From assembly GCA_948567375.1 (NCBI GenBank), contig OX419756.1:37550552-37614551 (forward strand): a stretch of 64,000 nt of DNA, in the 5' to 3' direction. The DNA comes from Lunularia cruciata (Eukaryota; Streptophyta; Marchantiopsida; Lunulariales; Lunulariaceae). Below the pieces are notes generated by a model, which was not told the origin of the DNA, searched no databases, and worked only from the letters and a program-made list of their open reading frames with translations. This document shows, in pieces, positions 11,257-21,427 of the stretch. The translations under genes and the position numbers were made by a program. Numbering within the stretch: the stretch's first letter is position 1; the number at the start of each line of letters is the position of its first letter.

Positions 11257-11925
11257 TGTAACACCCATTTGTGCATGTGTGTGGTATTGTGATATTTAGC
11301 TTGGTATTACAAGTACTTAAGAGATATTATTTATATAGAGATAAAGGATGGTTCTATATTAGCTAAAGTTAGTCATAGCTAAGATAGATGGGACCTTACT
11401 TTAGAGGAAGTAGAAAAGATGAGCACCACTATTTTGGATTTTAGTGTGTTGACTTGGTATTATTCCTAGGTGTTTGGCTTTGGGGAAAGAGTTGAGAACT
11501 CTTGGGCCCGTAAGCCTTTTTGTTTTGGATTCTTCTTTAGTCCAAGGATAGCCCATGTGAAGGAATCCTTGCTTTAGTGGTTGGGTCAAGATAAGGGGAA
11601 TATGCCCATGTGTATGGATATTCCTTTCTACTTTTTGACTTTACTTGACTTTTAGTCTAGTAACTTGAGTTACTACGGTAATTAGTAACTTTGGTACGTA
11701 ACTATTTCACAAGTATATAAACAAGGGGTGAGGAGGTACTCATCATCCTTTCATTTGCAACTATCTCTCTCTCATTGAGTTCTCTAGTGAGCAATGTCTT
11801 GAGTCTTGGAGTGTTAGCCTTGGAGGAGTATGATGGAGTTGGGGTTCCTTGCCTTCTTAGTCCATGGTGCGCTACCATAATAGCCATCAGAGGTTCATCC
11901 TGAGTGAGAGACAGGCCGGCTCACA
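11257..11925 (+). repeat. A1 3' LTR (669 bp)
   Basis: Copy of 4139-4807. By eye the pair differs at two places (GCCCGCAAG/GCCCGTAAG and GAGGAAGTA/GAGGAGGTA), indicating a recent insertion. Followed by the GGAC duplication. Confidence 0.95.
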
Positions 11926-13745
11926 GGACAGTTTGGGGACCAATGTCCCATCGAGCCACAATTATAATAGGCTCCGGGTGCAACATTCTGAGGCCGATTT
12001 TGGTTGCTCATCGGTGGTCTTCATGGAGGAGCATTGGGGTTATACTCCCTGGGTCCAAACCTTGGACCTTGATACGATGTGCTCGCTTGAGGCTGTACCT
12101 CTTGAGTTTGGTACACAGCCGCCTTGTCCTCATCTTGGTTCCATCCCGGAACCCAATCAATTTGCTGCACCGGGAATGCATTACGAGTATTGCATTCTGT
12201 GTTGGCGTGGCCGGATTTGCCACATGCGGTGCACCACACATTAGATCGTCCAAATGGTGGGGCTTTCCTTTGGTCCTTGGCCCCAATCATCTGGATCTTG
12301 AAATCCGAAAACTCCTTTGATAAGGGCATCCAGCTTGGTATCCGCCTTATGTACACTCTTGGCTGGAGGAGTCACAGGTTTCTTGCCTCCACGTCTTTGG
12401 ACTCGTCTTGGCTTGGATTCTTCTTTGGATTCCGAAGAAGAGCTCAAAGTCGTGGAAAATTTGTCCAAAGAAGGGGAAGTATTGCGCGAAGCTCTTCTTT
12501 TGGGCTTTTTGCCTTTCTTCTCCCGGTTTCTCCGGTTTCCGGCAGAGTGAGAGTGGGCCGCTTTATAACGAGCAACATGTTTGAGTACTTTGTCCAAGGA
12601 AGTTACATTCCTCTCCCTAGCAAAGATTCGTATCTTTGGTGAAAGGCCCCCAAGGAACAAGGTAATGGCTTGGGCATCGGAGTAACCCACCACCCCCGAT
12701 TGCTTGGGAACTCGGTTCAGTAGTGCCATGAACCGCTCAGAGTAGTCTCTCAACTTCTCCTTCTTGCCACGGTCCAAATCGTTGAGTGCCGCGAAGACAC
12801 TCGTATCGTAGTCAACTTCCCAGAATCGTTCCAGGAAGTTGTTTCTCAAGTCTGCCCAATCCGCTGGTACAAACCCCTTCTGGGTCACATGGGTGTACCA
12901 ACTCCAAGCTTTCTTGCGGAGCAGACTTGGGAAAATTCTCAGTCAATCCGCCTAGTCATGCTCCTTGTTAGCGAAGGAGATGACTTCAAATTCTTTGATG
13001 AATTCATCGGGATCTTCATCTTGTTCTGTCCCCTTGTACTTCTGATAGGCATGTCGAGTGACAGGAAGCAAAGTCATTGTTTGATGCACTGGGATTGGCT
13101 GAGGTAATGTGGAACTTGACGGAACTGAAGGATTGGCTGGAATTGATGCCGTGTTGTCAGCCCAGGAATTCCAATTTGTCAAGTTCAAGGTGGGGTCTTC
13201 TTCGACAATTTTTGCTATGAGGGTGTCGACTTCAACCCGAGTGGAGATTCGGGATCAACACCTTTGATTGGTTCTTCAAAATTCCTTCGGGACAACCAAG
13301 GAATCGTTCGTAGAAGGTGTTGACACTCGTCTTTAGTAAGTGTTCTTGCTGTCTTTTCTCAAACAAAGGTCTTCAAGGAAACAACTTCCTTTACAGCTCT
13401 AGGGGAAGTTGGTGTACTGGGCCGCAATGCATATGTTTGCCCACTCAATTCTTTCTTCTTCTTGGAAGAAGAGGGAGATGCAAAGTAGCCTTGCCAACCG
13501 CCTTTATGTTTCTTGTGGTCAAGTTCTCGCAGGGCTTCTTGCACTTCGTGAAGGAGTTGAAACTCCAACGCCTCTCGTTCAGTTTTGTCAATGATGGATG
13601 GGATGTTCAAACGTTCGTCTTCTTCATGCTGAAGTGCTCGTCTTTGAGCTCTCTCTTCCTGTTGTTCTCTCAATGCAGACATTCATATTGCGTTGCTACC
13701 CAATTTCCAATTTGGCTTTGTATTCTTCCACTTCCGAGATTTGTA
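11926..13745 (-). pseudogene. B1 Gag, broken
   Basis: From the PBS side, 13682-13359 encodes a charged N-terminal part (EALEFQLLHEVQEALREL). Then 13188-12952 and 12888-12241 encode the gag core (NNFLERFWEVDYDTSVFAAL, YSERFMALLNRVPKQSG, VTSLDKVLKHVARYKAAHS). The first knuckle CTACGKSGHANTEC is at 12233-12192. A second knuckle near 11960-11929 has its first Cys as Tyr (YYNCGSMGHWSPNC); the third lies beyond A1 at 4100-4059. Gag packages RNA and forms the particle. Three knuckles are unusual. Frameshifts and stops split the ORF at least four times. B2 has the same gag at 62164-64000. Confidence 0.82.
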
Positions 13746-13763
13746 TCCCCGGCAGCGGTGCCA
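13746..13763 (-). other. Primer-binding site of B1, tRNA-Asp-like
   Basis: On the minus strand TGGCACCGCTGCCGGGGA begins seven bases after the 5' LTR end. It differs at two positions from TGGCGCCGTTGCCGGGGA, the plant tRNA-Asp primer site I recall for Athila-type elements. Either mutation or another isoacceptor explains the changes. Confidence 0.65.
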
Positions 13764-14438
13764 AAAATCATGTGACAACCCGACAAATATCACTTTTGCG
13801 GTAATCGGGTAAGTAAAGTTTGTTCCCGCAGAGATACGAGTCAGAATTGGTCAAATACGAAGCAAAGTAACAATTTAGTTCTTCTTGGTTGCGTCTTTAA
13901 TCTCTCAGGTAGAAACCACACCCAAAAGAGAGTAACAAGCATTGACTCGCAGTCTTGTCACAAATTCACACTCCTTAATCACAAATCCTTCAATTCTTTC
14001 CAAACTATCTTGATTGTGATGATTCAGGCTCTCCCAAAAACGGCACTTCATTGCAAAATGACTTTGCCTCAAAATTGTGTTCTACCCCTCCACTGAAGGC
14101 ACAACTTCCTCGATCAAAATTGCTTCACATCAACTTTGCACTGCACTCACAAATGCAGAATACTACCAACACTACAATTCCTCTCAGATCTGTCAAGGCA
14201 TTGCTTCGATTGCACTTCACTCAGGATCAAACACACAGAATGAAGATCAAGGCTGTGGAATCCAACATCCAACAAACCCTCTGACTTGCACTTTGAATTT
14301 CTCCAAACATTCACAAACACAATCACAAAGTTGATACTCGGAATCAAGCTCAAGCGACGAGTACTGCTTCAAAGCACTTTGCTTTATCTATTCTTAGAAA
14401 TAATGAGCACTAAACAACAATTTCTTGCGAATGCCACT

Positions 14439-14446
14439 CTTAAATA
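14439..14446 (-). promoter_or_regulatory. TATA-like element of B1 LTR
   Basis: TATTTAAG on the minus strand, followed by a conserved GCATTCG. Present at the same place in the LTRs at 46907-46914 and 55194-55201. It lies about 120 bp after the U3 ORF stop, so the ORF is upstream of the promoter in each LTR. Confidence 0.55.
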
Positions 14447-14563
14447 GTGAAGCAATCGACAATTCTAACAACTATACCATTCCTACAACAACTGTTCTAA
14501 CCTGTAGATCCAAAATGACAATGCACCTCTTCATATCTGCCCCTTCAAATCTCAAATCGGTTA

Positions 14564-17178
14564 CTACTCCGATCCAATGTCTACTTCTTCTTCGGCTTTC
14601 AAACCCGAACCCGAAGTAATCTTACTTCCTACTATCTTTTCCTTGGGTTTCATATCTTCTACTTCTTCTACCAGATCTAGCAATTCTCTTTCCTGATCTG
14701 AAATTCCACTAGTGGGTAATCTTTCTAACTCCTTATCTCCTGACCCACTCTTCTCTAATGTCTCTGATGGCAACTCCGAAGACATTTGCACTCCTATGTT
14801 ATCTACTTCGGGTTTTGCTTTAATATCCCTCCGAAGTTTTTCTAGCTCTACTTTCAATAAGTCTAATCTAATGGAAATGTTATCCTCTACCTCCAAAACC
14901 TTTCTATCTACACGAGCTCTTAATTTTATTAACAAGGCGTTCATCTTAGTGTCCTTTGCTTGTCTTTGCCTCATCTCCTGCACCAACAACTTCAACTCGT
15001 GCAATCGCGCTTCTTCAATTCAAACGTTGGCCTCTTTACTTAACATCGCGTTTACTCTAAGGACTATCTCCTGCAATGTCTCCAATCTTGTCTCCCTTTC
15101 TCGTTCCCGATCTGCAAGCCATTCCTCTCTGTACATCACCAATTCTTCCTCAAATTTGGCTTTCACCGACTCCTTCTCCTTCTCTTTCTGGACAACCTTC
15201 TCTTCCTGATTACAAAGTAACTCTCATAATCTCTCTTCTTCTCTATATCTCGCAGCCAACTCACGTTGCCAGAGTTGCTTCTTCTCCTCCATACTCTCCA
15301 TCACTCTATCGAGCTCTTGATCCTTTGCTGCTACCCTCACCATAGCATGAATAAGCTCTACCCTTGAATCAACAAACTGCTGCTTCAAGATTTTGTATTC
15401 AGCTACCTGTCTCTCTCTTGCGATATCACTCTTCCTCACAAGATCCTCTCGATAGCTCACTTCCCTCTTCAGGTCTTCAATTACCTGACTTCTCTCTACT
15501 GCCTCCGCTCGCAGTACTTCTCTCCCCTCCTCACCTTGCGTTACACTCCTCTTCAACTCCGAGTTCTCTTCTTCTAATCTTGCTACCACCTGCAATACAG
15601 TCTTTACCTCAGGACAAGTCGACTGCATCTCCTTCTTCTTCTGCTCCAACTTCACCAATAGCGGGCACACTACTTCTTGCAGGTACTCCACTCCATCATT
15701 GGCAACTTCTTCCTCCCACGGAGTGGTCTCTCTTTTCTCCTTGTGTTCTCTTGATACTCGCCTTCTTCTTTAGAGTCTTTGTATCGGGATTGATGCCTCA
15801 CTGCCCGAGCTTTCTTCTACCTCTACCTTCACTCGACTCGGTCCCGCCTCACACTTTGCCTTAGGTCTCGAATGATTTCCTTGCTGCATTGCAATCTTCT
15901 TCTCCTCTCGCACCGGTACTTCATCTTCCAGCGTTGTATTGTCTTTGGTTTCTACCTTGGCTTGCACTTCTTCTTCGTAGTCTTCAGCCACTAGCGCCGA
16001 GGTCATCTCTCCACCGTCCTCACTATCACTGCTTGTATCTCCGCTTTGCAGTGTCAGCTCAGGTTCCTCCTCATGCTCCGAGTCCTCCGTCTTGAGCTTG
16101 GCCTTGCCTTCTGAGTCTTCATCTTCTGACTCAATTACCACCATTCCTTGCCTCGGGTTACTTCTCTGCATCTTCCAAGGTTTCTTGATTTCTTCGGCTT
16201 CTGCTTGCCAAGTCCTCTTCTTCGTCGGGGTACTCACTACGATCTCCACATTTTTCCCTGTCTTTGCATAGTAGTCGTCCGTGCTCCGGATTTGGAGAAT
16301 GTATTGCTGCTCCTTGACATCGACCTCCTTTTGCACATCAGGATGGAAGTGCAACACCATCCAATTCCGCTCCGCCAAGTTCAACAAATTGAGCCTGAGG
16401 TAGAAGTGCGCTGCAAACGGCACAATGTAATGTGGAGGCAACTTATCCCGCAGATTCCACACCATCTGCCTTGTTCTCCCGTGAAAACACCTCGCCCAAT
16501 TAATTGGTTCTCTTGCAAACAATTTGTGAAAGAACACCGCTTGGTGTTTCATCACATATGTTGTTCTCTCCGGCTTCAGGATTGCCATCAAAGCACTCAC
16601 AATTCCTCTCTTGATAGGGTCTTTGTAACTTTCTACCTTGTACCCATTCTTCATTTTCTACAACAGGCATCTCTCACCTCCTAAGTTTCTTGGGCTATCT
16701 CTCCTTTTCCCAAGAACGTGGCTCCCTGCTCCGAGCCCGCCTCCTTCCCGAGTAGGAGTCTCCAATCCAACTCTGTCTAGCGAGCCGGATTTCCTCTCTT
16801 CCCTTCCTTCTTGGGTCCATTGAGACACTTACTCTCAATGATCTCTGTCATGAATCCTAGAAAACTTACGTTCCAGTTCCATGCCAAAAAGGTGATCCAA
16901 AGTTGGCTCAAGACTTCAATCCTTGCTTCTACATCTAATCTCCAAATTGCATGATTTCTCACTGCGAATTTGGCGTTCTTCTTCCCTCCTCCCATCTCTT
17001 CTGCTTTCTCACTTTCTCTCAATTCCACTCTCGTGACTTCTTCCTTACGCACTAACACAAGCCCAACTCTATTTCCCTTTCCCCGATCACCTACAAGACA
17101 ACTCCTCAACGGCAAAGGAAAATTGCCCCGATCACCTACAAGACAACTCCTCAACGGCAAAGGAAAATTGCTCGACAT
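14564..17178 (-). pseudogene. U3-encoded protein of family B LTR, broken
   Basis: A reading frame fills most of U3, sense with the element. The segments 16654-15770, 15691-15224 and 15004-14564 share one frame split by stops; 17178-16777 is in another frame. The N-terminal globular part (TFLAWNWNVSF, NGYKVESYKDPI, TTYVMKHQAVFFHKLF, NWARCFHGRTRQMV) is followed by an acidic linker rich in Glu/Asp/Ser. A long coiled coil follows (VARLEEENSELKRSV, RVDRKVLEVEDNISIRLDLL), ending LKAEEEVDIGSE. The copy at 49274-47035 keeps the same order and many identical residues. I do not recognise the protein; the globular/coiled-coil layout recalls plant transposon-associated proteins, a weak comparison. Confidence 0.6.
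17081..17170. repeat. 45-bp tandem duplication in B1 LTR
   Basis: Two consecutive 45-bp units, each starting CCCCGATCACCTACAAGACA. In the U3 ORF this duplicates a 15-residue segment (FPLPLRSCLVGDRG) at its apparent N-terminus. Not obvious in the second LTR. Confidence 0.85.
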
Positions 17179-17583
17179 TTTGTCGTTGCAATTTCAATTT
17201 TTATAGAGTTGTGCTTCTTCATCTTCCGTTACTTCAAGTTTCTACTGAGAAATCACACCTCCGGCATGCACCTGTCACTGTCAATCAACCTTCGAGCGTA
17301 TGAGCCGCCAGTTTTGAAATGGCCCCTTCTTGAATTTCTTGCCCCGACAAAAGGTTGTTAGATTGTCTTCGCCTCGGGTTGAGCTCCCCCCGATCCAAAG
17401 ACAATTTACTTTGTATTGTATGCTGACAAGGCATTTCCGAGTACTTCGCCTTATGACCTGAAGTCACTTTACTTCGGGTTTCAACCCGAAGACTCTTTTC
17501 TTTGCCTTCTTTGGCCATATAGGTGCAATCCAACTTCTCTATACACTTCTTCTCTGAAAAAAACAAAAAATGTGGGCACCACA

Positions 17584-18285
17584 TCCACCATCACCAAAAC
17601 ATACCAATGATGTCTCACAATCTGCAATAAAGGTCCGGTGAAGTCCAAACTCCAATGGTAACCAAATCCCATGATAGGTAATGGGTGTAACTGTGGTGTA
17701 GGAGCATTGAATGATGCTCTTACTTGGTCACAAACCACACATCTGGCAACAAACTGCTATACCTTGGTCTGCATACCGCGCCACCAATAATGACTCTAGA
17801 GTAAGCTATACGTACGCTTTACTCCAAAATGTCCTAACTCCTCATGAGCATGACGGACCAACTGTGGTCTCTGTGATGGAAGTGGTACTACTCGCACTCT
17901 ACCATCCTCCCATACACGCAAAAGGTGTCTGCTCTCCAATCTGAACCGTCTGGCTCGTTGAAGAACACGGTCTTCCTCCTTGGCCCCAACTGTGCCACCC
18001 ACAACACCAATGCAAAGATAGTCCATCACTAAGACATCATCATGATTGTCTCGCTGAACTGTACCAATATCTTCACTCTCTGGATTTGTGACCTCAATAA
18101 CTCCTCCTGTATGCGTTGAGAGAGATACCACCAAAGCCTCTGCAAATATACATAGAAAGGCCAATGCATGCCAACCTGGCACCATCTCCTCATCTGTCTT
18201 ACCATGCCAACCCATCTGCATCACGGTTCACCACTCCAGGTCTATGAACAACCGTGAAATCATACTCTTGTAAAATCAAAGCCCA
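17584..18285 (-). pseudogene. Family C integrase N-terminal half, cut by B1
   Basis: The minus frame 18224-17796 includes RVLQRARRFRLESRHLLRV and the zinc-binding start HAHEELGHFGVKRTYSLL. CVVCDQVRASFNAPTPQ completes HHCC. The core begins WSLDFTGPL (first catalytic Asp) and runs into B1 at YVLVMVDV. The remaining catalytic residues would lie left of the window, beyond B1. Stops and a frameshift are present. Confidence 0.82.
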
Positions 18286-19566
18286 TCATGCAAGTTTCCT
18301 TGAAAGCTTGTCCGACTCCATCAACCACTTCAGCGGCTGATGATCAGTGATGAGAGTGAAGGGGTTACCAAATAGGTAACATCGGAAATGTGCTACTGCC
18401 CAAACTGCTACCAAGCACTCTCCCTCATATGAACTATACTTCACCTCCGCTGAATTGTTGGAGTGACTAGCATAGGCCACCACAAACTCCTTCTCCTCAT
18501 CATCATGTTGGGTGAGCATTGCTCCAAGCCCCAACATACTCCAATCAGTGTGAACCTGAAATGGTCGTCCCTTGATCGGTCTCCTCAAAATAGGAGCAGA
18601 TGCCAACCTCTCCTTGAGCTCTACAAAAGCTCTCTCTTGCTCATCTCCCCAACACCACTCATGTGTAAGCTTGGTCAGCTTCATCAAGGCCTTGGCAATG
18701 GCACTAAATCCTCTAACATAGCGGCGATAGAAGTTTGCCAACCCAAGGAATGCTTGCACTCTGCTCACATCCGTAGGCCGAGGAATACGTGCAATAGCCT
18801 CCACCTTGGTCTGCTAAACACCAGGTCCTCTGGGGTAGATAGTGTGACCCAAATACTCAACCTGCTCGTGGAAGAACCTACAATACCCAAGATGTAGTTT
18901 GAGTCCATGAGATCTCAACCTCTCAAACACCTCCAACAACTATCTCTCATGCTCCTCCATAGTAGTGCTATAAACCAAAATGTCATCAATATAGCACCGA
19001 GCAAAATCCAATCCAGCTAGGATCCTATCCATGACCCTCTAGAACTCAGTAGGAGCGTTCTTTAACCCAAATGGTAAGAACCTCCACTGATATAACACAT
19101 CCTTGCTGTGAGGATCAATAGCCCAGAGTGTTGTCTTGGACTTATCCTCCTCTTTGATCGGCAACAGATGATATCCCGCTCAAAGATCCAAAGTATTGAA
19201 GACCTTTGCATGCCCAATCGCATCAAAAATCTCCTCCGGTGTAGGCATGGCATACCGATCAGCCCTGGACTGTTGGTTGATAGGACGGTAATCTCCACAC
19301 ATCCGCCTATCTGTATAGTTGCCATGCATATCCTTCTTGGCTGGCATCACTATCGCTGATGCATACTCTCCATGTGAGATCTCCACCAAACCAACCTCAA
19401 AAAGGTCACTACTCCGGCTCTGAATCAATGTCCTCTCCATCTCATTATATCGATAAGGATGTCGGAAAATTGGTGTGTCGCTAGTCAGCTCAATCCGTAT
19501 ACCAGGTCCCTTCAGAGCACCTAAATCCTTCATACTGAAGGCAAAACAACTCGTGTGACTCCTCAA
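18286..19566 (-). pseudogene. Family C reverse transcriptase and RNase H, broken
   Basis: RT begins near SCFAFSMKDLGALKG, then SHGEYASAIVMPAKKD, RRMCGDYRPIN and RYAMPTPEEIFDAIG. It continues with FLPFGLKNAPTEF, the catalytic YIDD (18993-18982) and the thumb AFLGLANFYRRYVRGF. RNase H follows with VHTDWSMLGLGAML, YSSYEGECLVAVWAV and ITDHQPLKWL. Stops occur where related proteins would have Arg or Gln (TGA in LDL*AGY and KLA*WAL, TAG in TEF*RVM). The frame differs from the upstream methyltransferase frame. Confidence 0.9.
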
Positions 19567-19871
19567 GAACCTCTAAACCCTTCGTCTTTCCTCTCCAATA
19601 AGCTTGGGTCCAAGATTTGGCTCCCAAGTATCCTCTGTAACTGTAGTAGGAGTGGAAGACGTACTGACTGACTGCTACACTGGGCCCGTGGGAGCAATAG
19701 TGTCATTCTCCCGACCACTAGAGGTCCCAACCTCTGTGCAAAAAACTCCCTCCACTCTGGCTACAAGCTCCACACGTCCTCTAGCTGCATCCCATGTGGA
19801 CCAAGGGTGTAATCCAAGTAGCCCACGCTCACCTGGATGGACTCCAAGTAGACCATTGTGCCTAGTAGCTA
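19567..19871 (-). pseudogene. Family C linker between methyltransferase and RT
   Basis: The minus frame 19965-19675 reads GTYLVATRHNGLLGVHPGER and RVELVARVEGVFCTEVGTS. It is the connector between methyltransferase and RT and shows no recognised domain. A frameshift near 19880 separates it from the methyltransferase frame. Confidence 0.5.
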
Positions 19872-21062
19872 CTAGATATGTCCCAAGAATACCATGTCCA
19901 CTCGGTCCATCGCCCCAGCATGTGCCTGAATCATCTTGATAGGCACAGGGCTCACAAGTGTCCAAGTGATGCCTATCAAGCGCATCCTATGCTGCTCTGC
20001 CAAGCCAAGGCTCACAGTCCAGGTCAAACAATTTAGGTCCATAGCCTGTCCTAACACCTGACGCTTGGATGCCTCTGACATCGCTGGAACAGCGGTAATA
20101 CCGGTGCAAAAACTTATTGCCTGCTCTCTCTCATCAGCGTTGGGCTCCACCAACTACTGTAACCGTGAGTCCCAAACAAGTCTAGGTCCTCCCTCTCAAA
20201 AAGCATGAGAGCCTGGGAAACTCATGAGTGTGGGAAATGCGGCTCTAGACTGTCCAACTAGGTTCACCACTGCCATAGGTGACCTATCAGCCACTACCAC
20301 TATTTGAGACTAACGCCCAACATCCAAGATATCATCAACAAGGATGTGGTCAAGTCGCTGAATCCCATCATAAATGCACTATAGAACCTCTCTGGGTAAG
20401 AGGTTTGTCCACCAAAGACAAAGATGATGAGCCCGTGATCCCACTCTGGCTGCATCTAACAATACAGCAGGTCCCATCCAAGAATGCACTTGATGTGTAC
20501 TTGCCACCACTCTAGTGCAAGAATCACCCATCAAAGGAACGTTCTCCAAAAGGTAAGCTGGAGAAACGGACTGATGAACCTGGAGATGTCGTAATATCCG
20601 TAACATCTCCCAAAACACACCAGAATGAGGATCCTAAAGACCCAATCCTCTACCAACACGTGTATATCCCTGACATGGCCATCCAGAAATCACCAAGTGA
20701 ATAGGCCCATGTCTCTCTAGGTCATGCACCCCTAGTAAGGAAATGTCTCTTGGTAGGGCCTTCTGGTAACCTCTGACCGCTGACATTGGTAATAACTCCA
20801 GATAACAATAGGCCAAGTGTGCCACATGATGTAGAGAGACTCGCCTAGCAGTCTCATCTCTCTCTACATATAAGTACCTCTGTACTCGTATACCTGCCTG
20901 TAACACCGCAGCTAGTCCGGTGCTGATCCCACCAAACAACTCCAATAGGCATATCCCCTCTACTGGATACTGCCAAGCAATGAGTGTGGTATCTAGAAGT
21001 GTCAAAGCAATCGCCTTTGGAGGCTCATCCTCACACTCATCTCTTGATGGTACGAAGGCTCC
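19872..21062 (-). pseudogene. Cytosine-5 DNA methyltransferase domain (DNMT3/DRM-like) inside family C pol
   Basis: One minus-strand frame carries the C5-MTase motifs in order. Motif I is LLELFGGISTGLAAVLQAG (about 20948-20890, AdoMet binding). Motif IV is SGWPCQGYT with the catalytic Cys codon at 20675-20673. Motif VI is YLLENVPLMGD (Glu-Asn-Val at 20546-20538). The motif VIII region is DAARVGSRAHHLCLWWTNL (about 20456-20400), where DNMT3-type enzymes have AHRARYFWGNL. Motif IX/X-like sequence runs from RAAFPTLMSF to RQVLGQAMDLNCLTW (about 20270-20010). Five internal stops (four TAG, one TGA) inactivate it. The domain is about 320 codons, full length for a DNMT3 catalytic domain without N-terminal readers. 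Motif VIII shows degenerate Arg positions. It lies between protease and RT in the same frame as the protease. Confidence 0.9.
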
Positions 21063-21427
21063 ACTCTAAGCTTGTTGCACCAACTGATCTGCATGCTGCT
21101 GCAATGCCTCCTCTGAACTCCACAATGGAACATCCAAGGTAGATGGAACAATCCCACTCGTACTCCAAAGCCGAGTGATCTCCTCTGGTACTGGAGTATC
21201 CTTTGCATGGGCGTTCCCCTCCAACAAGTCACCAGGCCAAGTAACTGCACCATTGAAAGCTAAAACTGATGCTGCCATGGTCCCGGACTGTAGTGAGCCA
21301 AGACTACCACTACTAAAGCGTACTAGTAGGCAACATACCCGTCCCTCACCAGACTGCCAACCAGGTCTATAAGAGGCTATCTCCTCCCAATAGTCAATGC
21401 TGAAACCCATGGGGTATAACACAGCTC
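21063..21427 (-). pseudogene. Family C protease C-terminal part and connector to methyltransferase
   Basis: The frame 21427-21066 reads AVLYPMGFSIDYWEEIASYR and RFSSGSLGSLQSGTMAA, then an acidic stretch ending QQHADQLVQQA. It continues in frame after a TAG into the methyltransferase. Joined to SYDVLVGG on the far side of A2, it completes the protease C-terminal region. Confidence 0.75.

Larger units (their letters stand above)
4139..11925 (+). mobile_element. Family A copy A1, near-complete Ty3/gypsy element
   Basis: LTRs at 4139-4807 and 11257-11925 start TGTAACACCC and end GGCTCACA; only about two differences between them are visible by eye. The site duplication is GGAC on both sides (4135-4138, 11926-11929). 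Removing A1 and one GGAC restores a sequence collinear with the homologous B2 site near 62270-62290. The internal order is PBS, leader ORF a, zinc-knuckle ORF b, gag-pol, hairpin and PPT. One single-base deletion in integrase inactivates gag-pol. The element inserted into the Gag zinc-knuckle region of B1. Confidence 0.93.
1..17583 (-). mobile_element. Family B copy 1 (B1), Athila/Tat-like Ty3/gypsy element, 3' end outside window
   Basis: On the minus strand the order is 5' LTR (17583-13771), PBS, gag, zinc knuckles, protease, RT, RNase H and integrase, running off the left edge of the window. The RT/integrase order marks it as Ty3/gypsy, and the DGFSGYNQ and FIDD RT motifs resemble the Athila/Tat group. 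Its LTR ends inside the integrase of family C at 17583/17584, so B1 landed in C. Family A copy A1 later inserted at 4138/11926. The coding region has stops and frameshifts, so B1 is dead. B2 (46238-64000) is a second copy of the same family. Confidence 0.88.
13771..17583 (-). repeat. B1 5' LTR, giant (3813 bp)
   Basis: On the minus strand it runs TGTGGTGCCCACA... to ...GGTTGTCACA. The right end abuts family C integrase (following five bases TCCAC); the left end is next to the PBS. The homologous LTRs are 46238-49916 and the shortened solo LTR 53981-55870. U3 (17583 to about 14415) holds a long degenerate ORF; R-U5 (about 14415-13771) is conserved non-coding. Confidence 0.85.
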
